Shown in pieces: positions 43,619-51,802 of a stretch of 58,234 nt of DNA. The DNA is taken from the NCBI GenBank assembly GCA_015493225.1, contig WGDO01000032.1, positions 1 through 58,234 of the forward strand. The letters are read 5' to 3'. Made by a program: the position numbers and the translations under genes. The notes beneath the pieces were generated by a model that did not search any database, was not told where the DNA came from, and saw only the letters and a program-made list of their open reading frames with translations. Every line of letters begins with the position of its first letter. Position 1 is the first letter of the stretch. This DNA is from Patescibacteria group bacterium. GTDB taxonomy: Bacteria; Patescibacteriota; Minisyncoccia; Moranbacterales; DUUL01.

Positions 43619-43813
43619 AATCTCGGGTGGAATGGCACAGAACCACCCAATTAAGAGATAAAGTGCCATTGACTCATCGGTTTTGTACGAATCCTTAAGT
43701 AGCGGCGAGCGAACGGGGTATAAATCTCTAAGTAGCGGCGAGCGAATGGAGATAGATATGTACAAACACAACTAACAAGTTGTGGGACAAACGTTCACCG
43801 ATGAGTTTTTTTG
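43619..43813 (+). ncRNA. Structured RNA with two 23S rRNA hairpin mimics
   Basis: A roughly 195-nt RNA. It begins with hairpin GGGTGG/CCACCC (43625-43648). An outer stem ACTCATCGGT (43672) with ACCGATGAGT (43797) is followed by seven Ts, so it doubles as terminator. TTTGTAC/GTACAAA continues inward. Enclosed are two hairpins with the identical loop core AGTAGCGGCGAGCGAA (43698-43713 and 43731-43746), closed by CCTT/GGGG and by ATCTCT/GGAGAT. A further hairpin is CACAACT/AGTTGTG. The loop core and its 18-nt loop size equal the conserved domain I hairpin of bacterial 23S rRNA. The two stems differ but both pair. No convincing reading frame lies on this strand. Confidence 0.7.
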
Positions 43814-43897
43814 TTTTTAAAATCAAGATATTATAAATGGGATTATGCGACAAAAAATCTTTATGGGTCGCCATCTATAATTGCTGGCATAAATAGC

Positions 43898-43925
43898 ATA
43901 CAACTATTCAATTGAATAGTTGTAT
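43898..43925. promoter_or_regulatory. Operator of the ArsR-like regulator, copy 1
   Basis: A perfect palindrome with half-site ACAACTATTCAA. Its right end overlaps the -35 box of the regulator's own promoter, as expected for autorepression. Confidence 0.8.
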
Positions 43926-43948
43926 AACTTAATAAACTGTGTTATGAT
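43920..43948 (+). promoter_or_regulatory. Promoter of the ArsR-like regulator
   Basis: TTGTAT and TATGAT with a 17-base spacer. The -35 lies within the palindromic operator. Confidence 0.65.
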
Positions 43949-43998
43949 AATAAACCAATTTACTATTGGTAAGTTTATTATTAAGATAAAATATTGTC

Positions 43999-44277
43999 AT
44001 GAAGAACAAAATCAAAAAAAGCAATCAATTGGATTATATTGTAAAAGGTTTTGCAAATAAAAGAAGAATTGATATTATTTTTCTCTTAGAAAAATATCCG
44101 GAATTATCAGTATCGGATATTGCTAAGCATTTTAACATTAGTTATACGGCAGTATCTAATCATTTGTTAAAGATGATGAGCAGAGGAATAGTAATGAAAC
44201 GAAATGATAAATCGGAGGTTAGGCATGCTTTAACCAATAAAGGAAAAGCAATTGCTAACTTTCTATCAAAAATATGA
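43999..44277 (+). CDS. ArsR-like winged-helix regulator
   Basis: A 92-residue winged-helix protein. The recognition helix region reads SVSDIAKHFNISYTAVSNHLLKMMSRG, and the wing includes KSEVRHALTNKGK. It has no cysteines, and the metal-binding ELCVC segment of ArsR/SmtB is ELSVS here, so it is probably not a metal sensor of that type. Three perfect copies of one 24-bp palindrome surround it, one over its promoter. No Shine-Dalgarno sequence. Confidence 0.85.
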   Translation: MKNKIKKSNQLDYIVKGFANKRRIDIIFLLEKYPELSVSDIAKHFNISYTAVSNHLLKMMSRGIVMKRNDKSEVRHALTNKGKAIANFLSKI

Positions 44278-44345
44278 AATAATTTTTTTATCACAATTGT
44301 TAGATTAACATCCGGTGATTTATGCTCAATTATTTGGAATTGTGT

Positions 44346-44381
44346 CGGACTATACAACTATTCAATTGAATAGTTGTATAG
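44346..44381. promoter_or_regulatory. Operator copy 2 (36-bp palindrome)
   Basis: The ACAACTATTCAA palindrome is extended by GACTAT and ATAGTC into an 18+18 perfect inverted repeat. It lies 70 bases after the regulator gene. Confidence 0.75.
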
Positions 44382-44450
44382 TCGTATTTATATTTAAGCT
44401 TAGGATGGGATAAAAAGTGGGAGATACAAATTATCTCCTGTAGCACTGAT

Positions 44451-44513
44451 CAACTATTCAATGTATACAATCATTCATTTAATATATACAACTATTCAAT
44501 TGAATAGTTGTAT
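44451..44513. promoter_or_regulatory. Operator copy 3 plus a degenerate half-site
   Basis: A perfect ACAACTATTCAA palindrome at 44488-44511 is preceded by the half-site CAACTATTCAATG at 44451. It lies 50 bases upstream of the promoter of the AI-2E family gene. Confidence 0.7.
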
Positions 44514-44561
44514 GGTTGTTAAAAGAGTATAAAGATTATATTGATTAATGATTTGGTTTAC

Positions 44562-44590
44562 TTGATAAATTAACAAATTACAGGTATTAT
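44562..44590 (+). promoter_or_regulatory. Promoter of the AI-2E family transporter
   Basis: TTGATA and TATTAT with a 17-base spacer, 50 bases before the start codon. Confidence 0.6.
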
Positions 44591-44640
44591 AAGAGTAGAG
44601 AAATGAAGGAAGTGGACAGAATAATCATTAAAATATAATC

Positions 44641-45675
44641 ATGCATCAACAGACAAAAACCATCGAAATTTCTTTGAAAACGATTTGGTATACAGTCTTC
44701 ATTGTGGCCGGAGCTTGGTTTTTGTTTGCCATTAGAGACATTTTATTACTTTTGTTTTTAGCCATTATTCTTTCCAGTGCCATTCAGCCAATCGTTGATA
44801 AGCTAGAAAAGAAAAAAATACCTCGCACCCTAACCACATTAAGTATTTACATTTTAGCTCTGGTTGTTTTTTTCTGGTTCTTTAATATTATTATTCCTAT
44901 CCTGGGCAGTGAATTAAAAGAATTAGGTTTAGTGCTGGGAACTTATTTTGGCAACTTTAACAATATTTTCAGTGGGTACATAAATATGATTAGTAACTGG
45001 AATATTTTAGATCAACTAGCAACCATCAAAGAAAGTACTTCCGGGGGAGTAGCCCAACTAGGTGCAAATATTTTTTCCAATACAGTAGGTGTCTTTACTG
45101 GACTCTTTAAAACCATGATTGTTCTTTCCCTATCTTTCTATATGATTGTTAAAAAAGATGGAGCCTGGGGATTTGTGAATAATGTTGTACCAAAAAAATA
45201 TGAAAAATACACCATTAATTTAATTAAGAGAATACAACATCAGGTAGGTCGCTGGATGATTAGTCAATTTATTCTAGCTGGCATTATTTTTGTTTTAGAA
45301 TATTTGGTTTTAATGTTGTTGAACGTACCCTTAGCTTTAACCCTAGCTCTACTGGGAGGCCTCTTGGAAATAATTCCTTACATTGGACCAACGATTAGTG
45401 TTATTCCCGCTGTTCTAATAGGGCTAACTATTTCTCCCTGGGTAGCGGTTGTTATTTTTCTATTATATATTTTAATTCAACAACTGGAAAATCATATTAT
45501 TGTACCCTTGCTTATGAAAAAAGCAGTTGGATTAAATCCAGTGGTGGTAATTTTAGTTTTACTGATCGGAGGAAAATTGGCAGGAGTAGCCGGATTAATT
45601 TTAGCCGTACCCCTTACCGCCGCCGCCAGTGTTGTTTGGGATGATTTGGTGAATAGGGAAGTCGCTAAAAGATAG
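44641..45675 (+). CDS. AI-2E family transporter
   Basis: A 344-residue polytopic membrane protein of the PerM/TqsA family with about seven to eight helices. The conserved block GGLLEIIPYIGPTISVIPAVLIG and ENHIIVPLLMKKAVGLNPVVV identify it. Members export small molecules or ions, including AI-2 or Na+/H+. The operators upstream suggest possible control by the ArsR-like regulator. No Shine-Dalgarno sequence. Confidence 0.92.
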   Translation: MHQQTKTIEISLKTIWYTVFIVAGAWFLFAIRDILLLLFLAIILSSAIQPIVDKLEKKKIPRTLTTLSIYILALVVFFWFFNIIIPILGSELKELGLVLGTYFGNFNNIFSGYINMISNWNILDQLATIKESTSGGVAQLGANIFSNTVGVFTGLFKTMIVLSLSFYMIVKKDGAWGFVNNVVPKKYEKYTINLIKRIQHQVGRWMISQFILAGIIFVLEYLVLMLLNVPLALTLALLGGLLEIIPYIGPTISVIPAVLIGLTISPWVAVVIFLLYILIQQLENHIIVPLLMKKAVGLNPVVVILVLLIGGKLAGVAGLILAVPLTAAASVVWDDLVNREVAKR

Positions 45676-45693
45676 AAATATTTAAGAATAAAT

Positions 45694-45728
45694 AAAAATG
45701 GGCGTGCCATATAAATTTATGACAGCCC
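45694..45728 (-). terminator. Intrinsic terminator (minus strand)
   Basis: On the minus strand GGGCTGTCAT pairs with ATGGCACGCCC (one bulged C), followed by ATTTTTATTT. It ends the small secreted-protein transcript. Confidence 0.75.
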
Positions 45729-45752
45729 AAATTACTCTGTTGAGATTCTCCC

Positions 45753-46064
45753 TTAATCTTCTTTGAAAGTAGTGTTACAAGAAGCCGGGGTGATAGATTC
45801 TGATATTGAGACCTTATTACCCAGTGAATTGTTAGAAATGAAAACCATTTCATGTTGAAGAAAGCACTCAGTGGTATTCATTTGAAATAAAATCCAGGTA
45901 GAAATGTTTTGTTTCCTTATAATCTGGCTATCACGTTGAAGCATTTTAGCCCCAGGTGGGAGAGCTGGTATAGTGTTTTTTCCGCAATCACTCGCCGAAG
46001 CAAGCGATGTAAGAAAAATAACAATACCAATACAAATTAGGGAAAGAACTAACGATTTTCTCAT
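45753..46064 (-). CDS. Small secreted protein of unknown function
   Basis: A 103-residue protein with a signal peptide (LVLSLICIGIVIFLTSLASA, cleavage near residue 24). The mature part has three Cys (DCGKN, ECFLQ, SCNTT). No family is recognised. AAGGAG lies nine bases before the ATG; the promoter is canonical and a terminator follows. It stands alone between two housekeeping genes, like the secreted orphans at 30-31 kb. Confidence 0.7.
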   Translation of the reverse strand: MRKSLVLSLICIGIVIFLTSLASASDCGKNTIPALPPGAKMLQRDSQIIRKQNISTWILFQMNTTECFLQHEMVFISNNSLGNKVSISESITPASCNTTFKED

Positions 46065-46126
46065 AATAAATCTCCTTGTTATGAGGGTTGAGTAAAAATT
46101 TATTGAAATTATTAAGCCAACATTCT

Positions 46127-46154
46127 ATTATACACCATTATGTTATTATGTCAA
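46127..46154 (-). promoter_or_regulatory. Promoter of the small secreted-protein gene
   Basis: Minus-strand TTGACA and TATAAT, both perfect, with a 16-base spacer. Confidence 0.8.
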
Positions 46155-46203
46155 GAAAATAAATGTTTTAAATCACAAACTCTAATTTCTAATTAAAGCA
46201 CCT

Positions 46204-47160
46204 ATGTTAATCGATGATGTCACAATTAAAGTAAAAGCAGGGCGAGGAGGAGATGGTTTATCTACCTTTTCCAAGGTTGTTCTTGAAAATGGGCCAACTG
46301 GTGGTGATGGTGGACGAGGAGGAAATGTTGTCATAAAAGGAGTAACTGATTTGGGAGCTCTTAGACAATTTCAACATAAAAAAGTCATCAAAGCTGCGCC
46401 CGGAGGACGAGGCGGTCAAAATACTCGAGAAGGAGCTGGTGGTAAAGATGCCGTTATTTTAGTCCCCATGGGAACAGTCATTCATAATCTAGATAATGAC
46501 ACCAGCCAAGAAATTACAAAAAAAGATGCGGAAATAATCATTGCCCGTGGAGGCAATGGTGGTTTTGGAAATCATCATTATCGTTCTAGTAGAAATACCT
46601 CGCCCACTAGAGCCAACGAGGGTGCCCCAGGAGAAGAATTTACTATTCGCTTAGAACTAAAATTAATTGCCGACATAGGATTAATTGGTTATCCCAATGT
46701 AGGAAAATCTACTTTTTTAAATACCTTTACCAGTGCTAAGAGTAAAGTAGCTAATTATCAATTTACTACTCTAGAACCTCATTTAGGGGTTTACTATGGT
46801 TTAATTTTGGCGGACATTCCCGGCTTAATAGAAGGCGCAGCCCAGGGAAAAGGCCTGGGGCATAAATTTTTGCAACACATTGAACGAACTAAAATGTTAT
46901 TTCATTTCATCGCTTCAGACAGTATTGACCCAATTAATGATTATTTAATCATTCGAAAAGAGTTGGAAAAATTTAACCCAAAAATGTTAAAGAAAAAAGA
47001 GTGGATAATTTTAAGTCGGATTGATGAGACAGACCAAAAAGAATTAAAGCAAATAGAAAAGAAATTACAAAAATATAATAAAAATGTTATCGCATTAAGT
47101 GTAGTCGATGATGATAGTATAAAAGAAATGAAGGAGTTTTTGAATAAAATTAAAGACTAG
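46204..47160 (+). CDS. obg: GTPase Obg
   Basis: A 318-residue ribosome-associated GTPase. The glycine-rich Obg fold (KAGRGGDGLSTF, GGDGGRGGNV) occupies about residues 1-158. The G domain follows with G1 GYPNVGKST and G3 ADIPGLIEGA; the G4 position reads LSRIDE instead of NKxD, which may weaken guanine specificity. The variable C-terminal extension of many Obg proteins is absent. Confidence 0.95.
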   Translation: MLIDDVTIKVKAGRGGDGLSTFSKVVLENGPTGGDGGRGGNVVIKGVTDLGALRQFQHKKVIKAAPGGRGGQNTREGAGGKDAVILVPMGTVIHNLDNDTSQEITKKDAEIIIARGGNGGFGNHHYRSSRNTSPTRANEGAPGEEFTIRLELKLIADIGLIGYPNVGKSTFLNTFTSAKSKVANYQFTTLEPHLGVYYGLILADIPGLIEGAAQGKGLGHKFLQHIERTKMLFHFIASDSIDPINDYLIIRKELEKFNPKMLKKKEWIILSRIDETDQKELKQIEKKLQKYNKNVIALSVVDDDSIKEMKEFLNKIKD

Positions 47161-47219
47161 AACAAAAACAGTAATTAAACAGAACAAGTAAGACAAGAAC
47201 AATTACTAGAAAACAACTC

Positions 47220-47249
47220 GCGTTACCTTATATGGTTATAAGGTAACGC
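47220..47249. repeat. TTACCTTATA-type palindrome, copy 3
   Basis: GCGTTACCTTATA and its reverse complement flank TGGT: a perfect 13+4+13 palindrome. Confidence 0.8.
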
Positions 47250-47267
47250 AATACTACAACCGTCAAA

Positions 47268-47301
47268 CTTTGTTTCCTTATAACCATATAAGGAAACAAA
47301 G
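47268..47301. repeat. TTACCTTATA-type palindrome, copy 4
   Basis: CTTTGTTTCCTTATA and its reverse complement flank ACCA: a perfect 15+4+15 palindrome ending 31 bases before the WecG/TagA-like gene. Confidence 0.8.
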
Positions 47302-47332
47302 TAAACCAATAAATTAATTGAATTACAGTGAG

Positions 47333-48067
47333 ATGAATTTTAAATGTTTAAATGTCAAAATTGATAATTTATCACGGAAGGAAATATCGGATAGAATTAG
47401 AAATGTTTTGAATCAGAAAGGTCAAGATAAAGCCTCTCTTCAAATTAACACAATCAACCCGGAATTTATTCTGGAGGCACAAAAAAATCAAAAATTTAGA
47501 GACATTCTCAATGCAAAAACAAGTTTAAATATCGCTGACGGTATTGGTGTTAAATTCGCTAGTTGGCGTTACGGAAAAAATTTAAAACATCGTTGGGCAG
47601 GGGTTGATTTGATGCAAGAGATTTTAAAAATTGCCAACAAAAACAAACAAAAGGTTTTAATTATAACCCACAAAGACAGTTTGAGTAGCAAGAATGACAT
47701 TAAAACAGTCGTTAAGGAATTATATCCAAAATTAAAAGTCAAAATAATTACAATGCAAAGGTTCAACCTTCGCAAAGATGAGGATTGGAAATTTACAAAT
47801 ATGAATTATGATATTGCGTTATGTAATTTTGGTGCACCACAACAAGAAATGTTATTACACAACTTACAAAACTATAACATAGAATTGGCAATGGGCGTCG
47901 GAGGTAGTTTTGATTTTTTAACTGGGAAAATTAAACGGGCACCGAAGTGGATGCGAAAAATCGGGCTAGAATGGCTCTGGCGTTTAATCCTGGAAGCACG
48001 CTATCGTTTAAAAAGAATCTGGCAAGCAGTAATCGTGTTTCCAGTAAAAATTATGTTTAATAAATGA
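47333..48067 (+). CDS. WecG/TagA/CpsF family glycosyltransferase (GT26)
   Basis: A 244-residue enzyme of the family that adds N-acetylmannosaminuronate or ManNAc to lipid-linked precursors. Conserved blocks are INTINPEFILEAQ, NIADGIGV with the catalytic-type Asp, FGAPQQEML and GVGGSFDFLTGKIKRAPKWM. ATG is preferred over an in-frame TTG 15 bases upstream. Two palindromes precede the gene, as they do the polysaccharide genes at the start of the window. Confidence 0.92.
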   Translation: MNFKCLNVKIDNLSRKEISDRIRNVLNQKGQDKASLQINTINPEFILEAQKNQKFRDILNAKTSLNIADGIGVKFASWRYGKNLKHRWAGVDLMQEILKIANKNKQKVLIITHKDSLSSKNDIKTVVKELYPKLKVKIITMQRFNLRKDEDWKFTNMNYDIALCNFGAPQQEMLLHNLQNYNIELAMGVGGSFDFLTGKIKRAPKWMRKIGLEWLWRLILEARYRLKRIWQAVIVFPVKIMFNK

Positions 48068-48178
48068 TTTAAAATAGATGGATAAACAAATCAATAAATT
48101 TAATAAAAATAGTCAGGAAAGATTACCTGAAATAAAATTAAAAAAAATGTCTGTTGATAATAAATAACTTAAATCACA

Positions 48179-48766
48179 ATGGAAAAAATAAAGAATTCAT
48201 ATAATATTTTAACAAGCGAAGAAACTGTTGAGAAAAGTGAACAAGAAAAAGAAATACATTCATTGGTCAATAATATTCAAGAGAGATTGTCCAAACAATA
48301 TCCTAATTTGAGAATTGTTTTTAGAGGGATGCAAAAAGGTGCCTCAGCACATAATATACCAGATAGCTATCTATTTGATATATGGATGGAACCATTAATA
48401 ATCAAACAACAACCAACAACTATCACCTTATTGACACTAAACGAACAATCTTTAACCACAAAAACAAAAGAAACATTATTGGCATACATAGACAGTGCTA
48501 TTAAATCGGTTGAAGACGAGTTAAAGCCAGAATACCCTGATTTAAAAATAGCATACAAAGATTATAGCTCCATGCTTGGAAATTATCATTTTTTTCAATT
48601 AATTTATCCGGGACTAATTCCACCCAGCCCAACAGATGGAAAATCATCAACACCAATCAGTTTAAAAAGTATTTCCAAAAGAGAGTTATTTAAAAAAACA
48701 AAAGCCGTATTAGATATGTATAAAAAGTATGGAAAACAATGGCCTCAACAAGAGTTAGATATTTAA
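48179..48766 (+). CDS. Protein of unknown function
   Basis: A 195-residue soluble protein with a mixed alpha/beta composition and two similar halves in feel (SKQYPNLRIVFRGM and KPEYPDLKIAYKDY), which could indicate an internal duplication. No signal peptide, membrane helix or known motif. It lies directly upstream of tRNA-Pro, ending four bases before it. No Shine-Dalgarno sequence. Confidence 0.6.
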   Translation: MEKIKNSYNILTSEETVEKSEQEKEIHSLVNNIQERLSKQYPNLRIVFRGMQKGASAHNIPDSYLFDIWMEPLIIKQQPTTITLLTLNEQSLTTKTKETLLAYIDSAIKSVEDELKPEYPDLKIAYKDYSSMLGNYHFFQLIYPGLIPPSPTDGKSSTPISLKSISKRELFKKTKAVLDMYKKYGKQWPQQELDI

Positions 48767-48770
48767 ATTT

Positions 48771-48841
48771 CGGGGTGTAGTATAAAGGTAGTACGCACGC
48801 ATGGGGTGTGTGTAGCCTGGGTTCGATTCCCAGCATCCCGA
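48771..48841 (+). tRNA. tRNA-Pro (anticodon GGG)
   Basis: A complete cloverleaf: acceptor CGGGGTG/CATCCCG, D stem GTAT/GTAC, anticodon stem CACGC/GTGTG with loop ATGGGGT, T stem CTGGG/CCCAG, discriminator A. The CCA end is not encoded. The gene following it is an accessory type (RhuM), as often seen after tRNA genes. Confidence 0.93.
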
Positions 48842-48873
48842 CATTGAATTAAATAAATTAAGTAAAATTTATT

Positions 48874-49860
48874 ATGATAAACAAGAAGCAAAGTAGTGTT
48901 ATTATTTATGAAGGTGCCAAAGGTCAGCCTAAAATTGAAGTACATTTTGAAAATGAAACGGTGTGGTTAACAATTAATCAAATGGCTGAATTATTTGATA
49001 AGGCTCGCTCTACTATAAATGAGCATATTATTAATATATACGAAGAAAAAGAGCTTGCTAAAAAAGAATCTATGAAAAAAATCGGAAATTCCGATTTTTC
49101 TACTAAACCTACAAACTTTTATAATTTAGATGTAGTTATTTCGGTTGGATACAGAGTAAAATCATTACAAGGTACCAGATTTCGTATTTGGGCAACCAAA
49201 AGACTTAAAGAATATCTCATAAAAGGATTTACAATGGACGATGAAAGGCTTAAGGATACAGGTGGTGGAGTATATTGGAAGGAATTATTGGAGAGAATTC
49301 GTGACATTAGAAGTAGCGAAAAAGTTTTATATCGTCAAGTACTAGATTTATATGCGACAAGTATTGATTATAATCCGAAAAGTACAGAGTCTGTAAAATT
49401 CTTCAAAATAGTTCAAAATAAATTGCATTATGCAGTCAACAAAAAAACTGCGGCGGAAATTATTTATAATCGTGCAAATGCGAAAAAGCAATTTATGGGT
49501 ATGACTACTTTTGCTGGTGATATGCCCGTAAGATCAGAAATAGGAATTGCAAAAAATTATTTAACTAAAAGTGAGTTGTTTAGGCTTAATAGATTAGTGT
49601 CGGCATTTTTTGATCTTGCGGAAATAAAGGCGCAAGAACATATAAAAATGAGCATGGCAGATTGGAGAATAGAACTTGATAAATTTACACAAACATATGG
49701 AAAAGGAGTATTGCAAAATGCAGGAAAAATAAGTCACGAGAAGGCTCTAAAAAAAGCAGAAAAGGAATATAAAAAATATCAAACTAAAACACTTTCACCT
49801 GTCGAAGTCGCATATTTAGATAGTATTAAAAATTTACAAAAAAAGGTAAAAAAAATCTAA
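48874..49860 (+). CDS. RhuM family protein
   Basis: A 328-residue protein of the RhuM virulence-protein family (named from Salmonella SPI-3). The N-terminus VWLTINQMAELFDKARSTINEHI is helix-turn-helix-like, followed by NLDVVISVGYRVKSLQGTRFRIWAT, the family signature. Members are scattered in mobile regions, and some are linked to toxin-antitoxin or defence functions; activity is unknown. It lies 32 bases after tRNA-Pro, a possible integration hotspot. Confidence 0.92.
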   Translation: MINKKQSSVIIYEGAKGQPKIEVHFENETVWLTINQMAELFDKARSTINEHIINIYEEKELAKKESMKKIGNSDFSTKPTNFYNLDVVISVGYRVKSLQGTRFRIWATKRLKEYLIKGFTMDDERLKDTGGGVYWKELLERIRDIRSSEKVLYRQVLDLYATSIDYNPKSTESVKFFKIVQNKLHYAVNKKTAAEIIYNRANAKKQFMGMTTFAGDMPVRSEIGIAKNYLTKSELFRLNRLVSAFFDLAEIKAQEHIKMSMADWRIELDKFTQTYGKGVLQNAGKISHEKALKKAEKEYKKYQTKTLSPVEVAYLDSIKNLQKKVKKI

Positions 49861-49870
49861 TAAGTAAAAA

Positions 49871-50662
49871 ATGAATAATAAAGAGATTAAAAAAGAGTTG
49901 CGAAAATACGCTTCGTTGGAACGAAAGAAAACCAATGAGTGGTTTTTTAAAACTGGGAAAGGGCAGTATGGAGAGGGAGATAAATTTATTGGTGTGCGCG
50001 TGCCAGATGTTCGAAAAATAGCTAGACAGTTTGTGGAGATAGAATTAGAAGCATTGGCAAAAATTTTGCAATCAGAAATTCACGAAGAGCGACTAGTGGC
50101 ATTATTGATTTTGGTTGAGAAAAATAAAACCGCAATTAAGAAAAAAGATCGTATCGAGCAAAAGAAAATTGTTGAATTTTATTTAAATAATAAAAAGTGG
50201 GTAAATAATTGGGATTTGGTTGATTTATCGGCTCACTATATTTTGGGGCAGGCAGTTTTTGATGGTTTAAAGCCTAAGAATATTTTTACAAAATTAACTG
50301 ATTCGTCATCGATGTGGGATAGGCGAATTGGGATTATTGCTCCTTGGATTTTTATTAGAAATGGAGAAATAAATTTAACTTTGCGTCTATCAAAAAAATT
50401 GTTATCAGATAAAGAAGATTTAATGCATAAAGCAGTAGGGTGGATGTTGCGAGAAGCATGGAAATTGGGAGAGCCAAACAAGAAATCCGCCATTACACTC
50501 AAGGCGGACAAGCAGAGCAGGAAAAAAGGCAAAAAGTCTCAAGAACAAGTAGAACAATTTTTAATTCAAAATTACAACCACCTTCCCCGCACCACCCTCC
50601 GCTACGCCATTGAACGAATGGAAGAAGCGAAAAGAAAAAGATTTTTGGAGGGGAAATTTTGA
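49871..50662 (+). CDS. AlkD-like DNA alkylation repair protein
   Basis: A 263-residue HEAT-repeat DNA glycosylase-like protein. Marks are GEGDKFIGVRVPDVRKIAR, WVNNWDLVDLSAHYILG and SSMWDRRIGIIAPWIFI. AlkD excises cationic alkylated bases without base flipping. It follows the RhuM gene closely and may share its transcript. Confidence 0.92.
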   Translation: MNNKEIKKELRKYASLERKKTNEWFFKTGKGQYGEGDKFIGVRVPDVRKIARQFVEIELEALAKILQSEIHEERLVALLILVEKNKTAIKKKDRIEQKKIVEFYLNNKKWVNNWDLVDLSAHYILGQAVFDGLKPKNIFTKLTDSSSMWDRRIGIIAPWIFIRNGEINLTLRLSKKLLSDKEDLMHKAVGWMLREAWKLGEPNKKSAITLKADKQSRKKGKKSQEQVEQFLIQNYNHLPRTTLRYAIERMEEAKRKRFLEGKF

Positions 50663-50689
50663 TAATTTATAAAGGAATAATTCAATATT

Positions 50690-51370
50690 ATGAATAAAAA
50701 ACAACGTATCCAAAAAATAGAAAAAATTGCCAAGAAATATTTTAAAAAAACTAACCCTTGCCACGATTGGACACATGTGGAGCGAGTAAGAAAATTAGCA
50801 TTACATATTGGTCAAGAAGAGGGGGCGGATTTGGAGGTATTGGAAATTGCTTCTTTGTTACATGATATAGGTCGCCTGGAGGAAGAAAAACATAAAGGAC
50901 AGAAAAAATGTGGGATAAAATTATGTCATGCCGTAATCGGTGCCGAAGAAGCGAAAAATATTTTAAAGAAATATAATTTTTCGGCGGATACCTTTAATAA
51001 TATTATTCACTGTATTCAAAGCCATCGTTTTCGCGGCATAAACAAACCAAAAACCTTGGAGGCGAAGATATTATTTGATGCAGATAAATTAGACTCTATT
51101 GGTGCGATAGGAGTAGCAAGGGATTTTTTATTTGCCGGTGGACCAGGTTCACAGACTCTTTATACAGGCAATGAAGAAAAATTAGCCAAGAATAATAAAG
51201 ATTATTCTTACACCAAAGAGGATTCGGCTATTTTGGAGTATGAAATAAAATTAAAATATGTAAAAAATCGGATATTGACGAGCGCTGGAAGACAAATTGC
51301 TAAAGATAGGCATGATTTTATGAAAAAATTTTTCCAAAGATTTTGGCAAGAAGTAGCTGGAAAAAAATAG
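50690..51370 (+). CDS. HD domain phosphohydrolase
   Basis: A 226-residue HD-superfamily protein, YpgQ/YedJ-like. The metal ligands appear as HDWTHVERV, LLHDIGRLEE and FDADKLDSIGAIG. Such enzymes hydrolyse nucleotides or pyrophosphate bonds. The position beside a MazG-like gene suggests nucleotide housekeeping. Confidence 0.9.
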   Translation: MNKKQRIQKIEKIAKKYFKKTNPCHDWTHVERVRKLALHIGQEEGADLEVLEIASLLHDIGRLEEEKHKGQKKCGIKLCHAVIGAEEAKNILKKYNFSADTFNNIIHCIQSHRFRGINKPKTLEAKILFDADKLDSIGAIGVARDFLFAGGPGSQTLYTGNEEKLAKNNKDYSYTKEDSAILEYEIKLKYVKNRILTSAGRQIAKDRHDFMKKFFQRFWQEVAGKK

Positions 51371-51436
51371 TAATATAATTAGACAAATAATCAATTATTA
51401 CCTTATGAGGTGATGGATAATCAATATTTTTAGATC

Positions 51437-51799
51437 ATGAAAAAAGAATTAAAATTAGTGGAGGAGTTTCATCGTAAATTTAAAGCTCCGGTTTTAAAGA
51501 AACCATCTTTGATTTCCGAAGAGCGAGCGGAATTTAGATTTAAGTTAATGAAGGAAGAAGTGGAGGAGTATTTGACAGATGGGGTGAAAAGTAAAAAAAT
51601 TGAAAATATTGCCAAAGAGTTAGCAGATATACTTTATGCAGCTTACGGTACAGTTCTCGAACATGGATTACAAGATAAAATGGAAAAAATTTTTCTAGAA
51701 AATCATCACTCGCAAATGAGTAAAGAATATCACCAATATAAAATGGTCAAGGGCAAAAATTTTAAAGAAGCGGATATTAAAAAAATTCTAAAAGATTAA
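51437..51799 (+). CDS. MazG-like nucleotide pyrophosphohydrolase
   Basis: A 120-residue all-alpha NTP pyrophosphohydrolase-like protein. KLMKEEVEEYL and NIAKELADILYAAYGTV carry the paired acidic residues of the EExxE...ExxD motif. Likely removes unwanted nucleotides; the exact substrate is unknown. Ends three bases before pgeF. Confidence 0.83.
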   Translation: MKKELKLVEEFHRKFKAPVLKKPSLISEERAEFRFKLMKEEVEEYLTDGVKSKKIENIAKELADILYAAYGTVLEHGLQDKMEKIFLENHHSQMSKEYHQYKMVKGKNFKEADIKKILKD

Positions 51800-51802
51800 T
51801 AT

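Noticed and set aside
43698-43746. Remnant of a 23S rRNA gene
   Set aside because: Only the hairpin loop is shared; flanking 23S sequence is absent, the loop occurs twice, and the two closing stems differ while remaining paired.
43517-43771. Minus-strand open frame of 84 codons (49 from its first ATG) opposite the structured RNA
   Set aside because: The upstream half merely translates the two hairpin-loop repeats in antisense. There is no ribosome-binding site, and the plus strand has a better explanation.
47318-47332. TTG start extending the WecG/TagA-like gene by five codons
   Set aside because: Family members usually begin close to the conserved MNFKCLNVKI-like segment and ATG is available there.
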